Positions 62,347-64,000 of a DNA stretch of 64,000 nt are shown here, piece by piece (position 1 is the first letter of the stretch; each line of letters begins with the position of its first letter). Under the pieces are notes generated by a model. The model searched no databases. It had not been told where the DNA came from and worked only from the letters and a program-made list of their open reading frames with translations. Made by a program: the position numbers and the translations under genes. Origin of the DNA: Marisa cornuarietis (lineage: Eukaryota > Mollusca > Gastropoda > Architaenioglossa > Ampullariidae); the NCBI GenBank assembly GCA_004794655.1, contig SMMW01000576.1, positions 3,485,501 to 3,549,500 on the forward strand, read 5' to 3'.

Positions 62347-64000
62347 TGTGAAGCACTCACACAGAGGTGTTTTCTTCACACCGCAGTGTACACAAAAACT
62401 CTTTTGGAACGGGACGTTCTTCACATTTTCACGATAATGTTACTTCCATTTCTGTAGTCCACCATTACTTTCATCGTGGATTTCAGACGCAAGAGCTTGC
62501 TAGGGGAGATAATTCAGAAAGTATTCGAGGCGAATGCATAATAGGTGGCGAGAGTTGATGATGATGTTCACTTGTAATGCGCAGGTATCCATTCGGAAGA
62601 ATGATCATTGCGCAGCAAAAACAAAAAACAAAAAAATAAACAAATAAACAAATTTTTTTTTAGTTGACGACAGATGAAAAAGGGATACAGTGACTGCATT
62701 TCATAAAAATCCACAGTCATGCTTAGGTGTAAAAACACATACTGATACATCGTCTATACAGATTTCTGACAGTCAAGAGTTCATTGCTAGCTTTCGGAAG
62801 CGCTTTTCAGACCGGATTTCTTGTTGAATATTCTTGGCCATATGTAAGAACCACAGATCGATGTAGACTAAATACGTCCATGGTTAGGACAGACACAAGC
62901 CTGAGTCGCCTGAGAGTGGTGGTGGTGGGTTGTGGTGGCGGTAACTGTTGTGTGCTGATGTTGGTGCGCACGAAAGATTTTGTATATATTTATTATTCAC
63001 AAGGCGACTGTAAGTGGGGTCAGTTGCACATCTCTAATTTTATTAAACACCTTTAGGTCTCACATCTATTTAAATAGGCCTAATCAGCTTTAGAAATGTT
63101 AGGAACAATTTATTTTAGATGTTACAAAATTTATTTTTTTTAGAACAGTTTTACGTTTCAGAAACGTGTGCAACTAGCCCCTATAGTACAAAACAATGAA
63201 ATCGTCTTGTTTCCCTAAAAGCGGCCTCTGGAGTCCTTGGATGGTGCCTTACCGTACCGTATAGTCACAAAGCAGTGGCAAAGATTCCAAGATAAAGAAA
63301 CAAAGCAATATCTGCGGGGTCTGGACAGTCCGTCGTAACTTTTCTTTATTTTTTCCATTTTTGTCCCCGGGAAACGACTTACCCTTGCTTCATGAATACG
63401 AGTTTAGATCTATATTTTCCACCGCTATAGTCCGGGGGGGGGAGCAGCAGTTGCACAACACGTTTCTAAAACTTAAAACTGTTCTAAAGAAGCAAATTTT
63501 TCTTAGCCATTTTGATGCATTGCAGAAAAACATACAAAAAATTGTACTGACAGGACGGAAAGTTGTTTACAACTTTATCTTACTTAAAGCAGTTTTAGTT
63601 CTAAAACTTCTAAAATTGTGGTGTGCACTTTAAACTAATTATCTAAATAGAGTTAAGGCCTAAAAGTGTTTAAAATTAGAAATGTGTTGTGCAACTGGCC
63701 CCGGAGTATTATTTTGTCTTTTACATCACATGCATTATGTGGAGGATATGGATTATGCCTATGACACATATATATTCATTCACGGCAGTTTTGCTGATAT
63801 TCGACTCCATAAAGCTCTTTACAAGAATGACAGCATTTAAAAAAAAATACTAAGCATTACCAGCGCAACTTTTATGCAAAGAAAAAAAAAATTTCCTGCG
63901 TCGGAAGTAAAAAATGCTTGTGCGCACTATTGGTAAAATCTTATTGTTCATGCATACACACATGTACCTTTTGGAATGTTTGGAATTAAAATAAAGCCTT
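62347..64000. other. 5' flank of USP24
   Basis: Probably includes the 5' UTR and promoter, but no TATA box or other clear element is visible, and I cannot place the transcription start. An ATG followed at once by TGA lies at about 62430, upstream of the start codon. From about 63.1 kb it carries short inverted-repeat elements. No second gene seen. Confidence 0.5.
63433..63703. mobile_element. Short inverted-repeat element of unclear class
   Basis: Ends AGCAGTTGCACAACACGTTT and AAATGTGTTGTGCAACTGGC are inverted copies of about 25-30 bp. The interior is AT-rich and has no transposase. Another end of the family lies at about 63155-63183 (AAACGTGTGCAACTAGCCCC). Confidence 0.7.

Larger units (their letters stand above)
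58146..62079. other. Intron 1, 3.9 kb
   Basis: Holds two diverged copies of a block of about 90 bp (about 58693-58800 and 59551-59665), SINE copy C, an RTE-type remnant at 60140-60790 and a dispersed repeat at 60970-61300. No host exon found inside. Confidence 0.6.

Noticed and set aside
62347..62424. Extending the USP24 start to the upstream end of the open frame
   Set aside because: The upstream extension has no ATG. The methionine at 62346 has a strong context and begins the UBA domain as in other USP24 proteins.
1..64000. CRISPR arrays, operons, rRNA or tRNA genes
   Set aside because: No regularly spaced repeats, no bacterial gene organisation and no intact tRNA or rRNA. The only tRNA-like sequences are SINE heads.

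Overview
The window is animal nuclear DNA. It is intron-rich, AT-rich in the introns, full of microsatellites and packed with degenerate retroelements and short inverted-repeat elements. The mix of repeats (L2/CR1-type, RTE-type and Rex1-like LINE remnants, a tRNA-derived SINE, mariner, hAT-like and piggyBac-like fragments) and the divergence of the host gene fit a lophotrochozoan, most likely a gastropod mollusc. That placement is inference; no species marker is present.

One protein-coding gene fills almost the whole window on the minus strand: an orthologue of the deubiquitinase USP24. I traced 59 coding exons from the ATG at 62346 to the TGA at 4553. All 58 junctions join in frame and give 8,049 nt, or 2,682 residues, against about 2,620 in human USP24. 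Exon 1 carries the N-terminal UBA domain. Exons 2-21 are a helical-repeat-like scaffold, exons 22-24 hold a ubiquitin-like segment, and exons 25-37 are more scaffold. Exons 38-45 encode the USP catalytic core: Cys box with Cys1652, two CxxC pairs, and His box with His1965. Exons 46-58 are the conserved C-terminal scaffold and exon 59 a Ser/Thr-rich tail with the stop codon. Several exons were too short or too unusual to stand out as open reading frames. They were found from homology plus splice sites, for example exons 6, 7, 20, 25, 52 and 55.

Two introns (22 and 28) begin with GC instead of GT. The largest introns are loaded with mobile DNA. Intron 55 (6410-12545) and intron 22 (38605-41954) carry two copies of the same large composite element. 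Its terminal inverted repeats look like splice sites on both strands. Intron 51 (14379-18220) carries an RTE-type LINE flanked by an 82-bp direct duplication, with a hAT-like element later inserted into one arm. Intron 36 (27527-31336) carries an L2/CR1-type LINE. Intron 9 (52468-54161) carries a mariner remnant next to pieces of another L2-type element. Intron 1 (58146-62079) carries a SINE and an RTE-type remnant.

Left of 4553 is the 3' untranslated/downstream region and right of 62346 the 5' flank. I see no second host gene in either. Introns not listed separately hold nothing I can recognise beyond AT-rich sequence and simple repeats.
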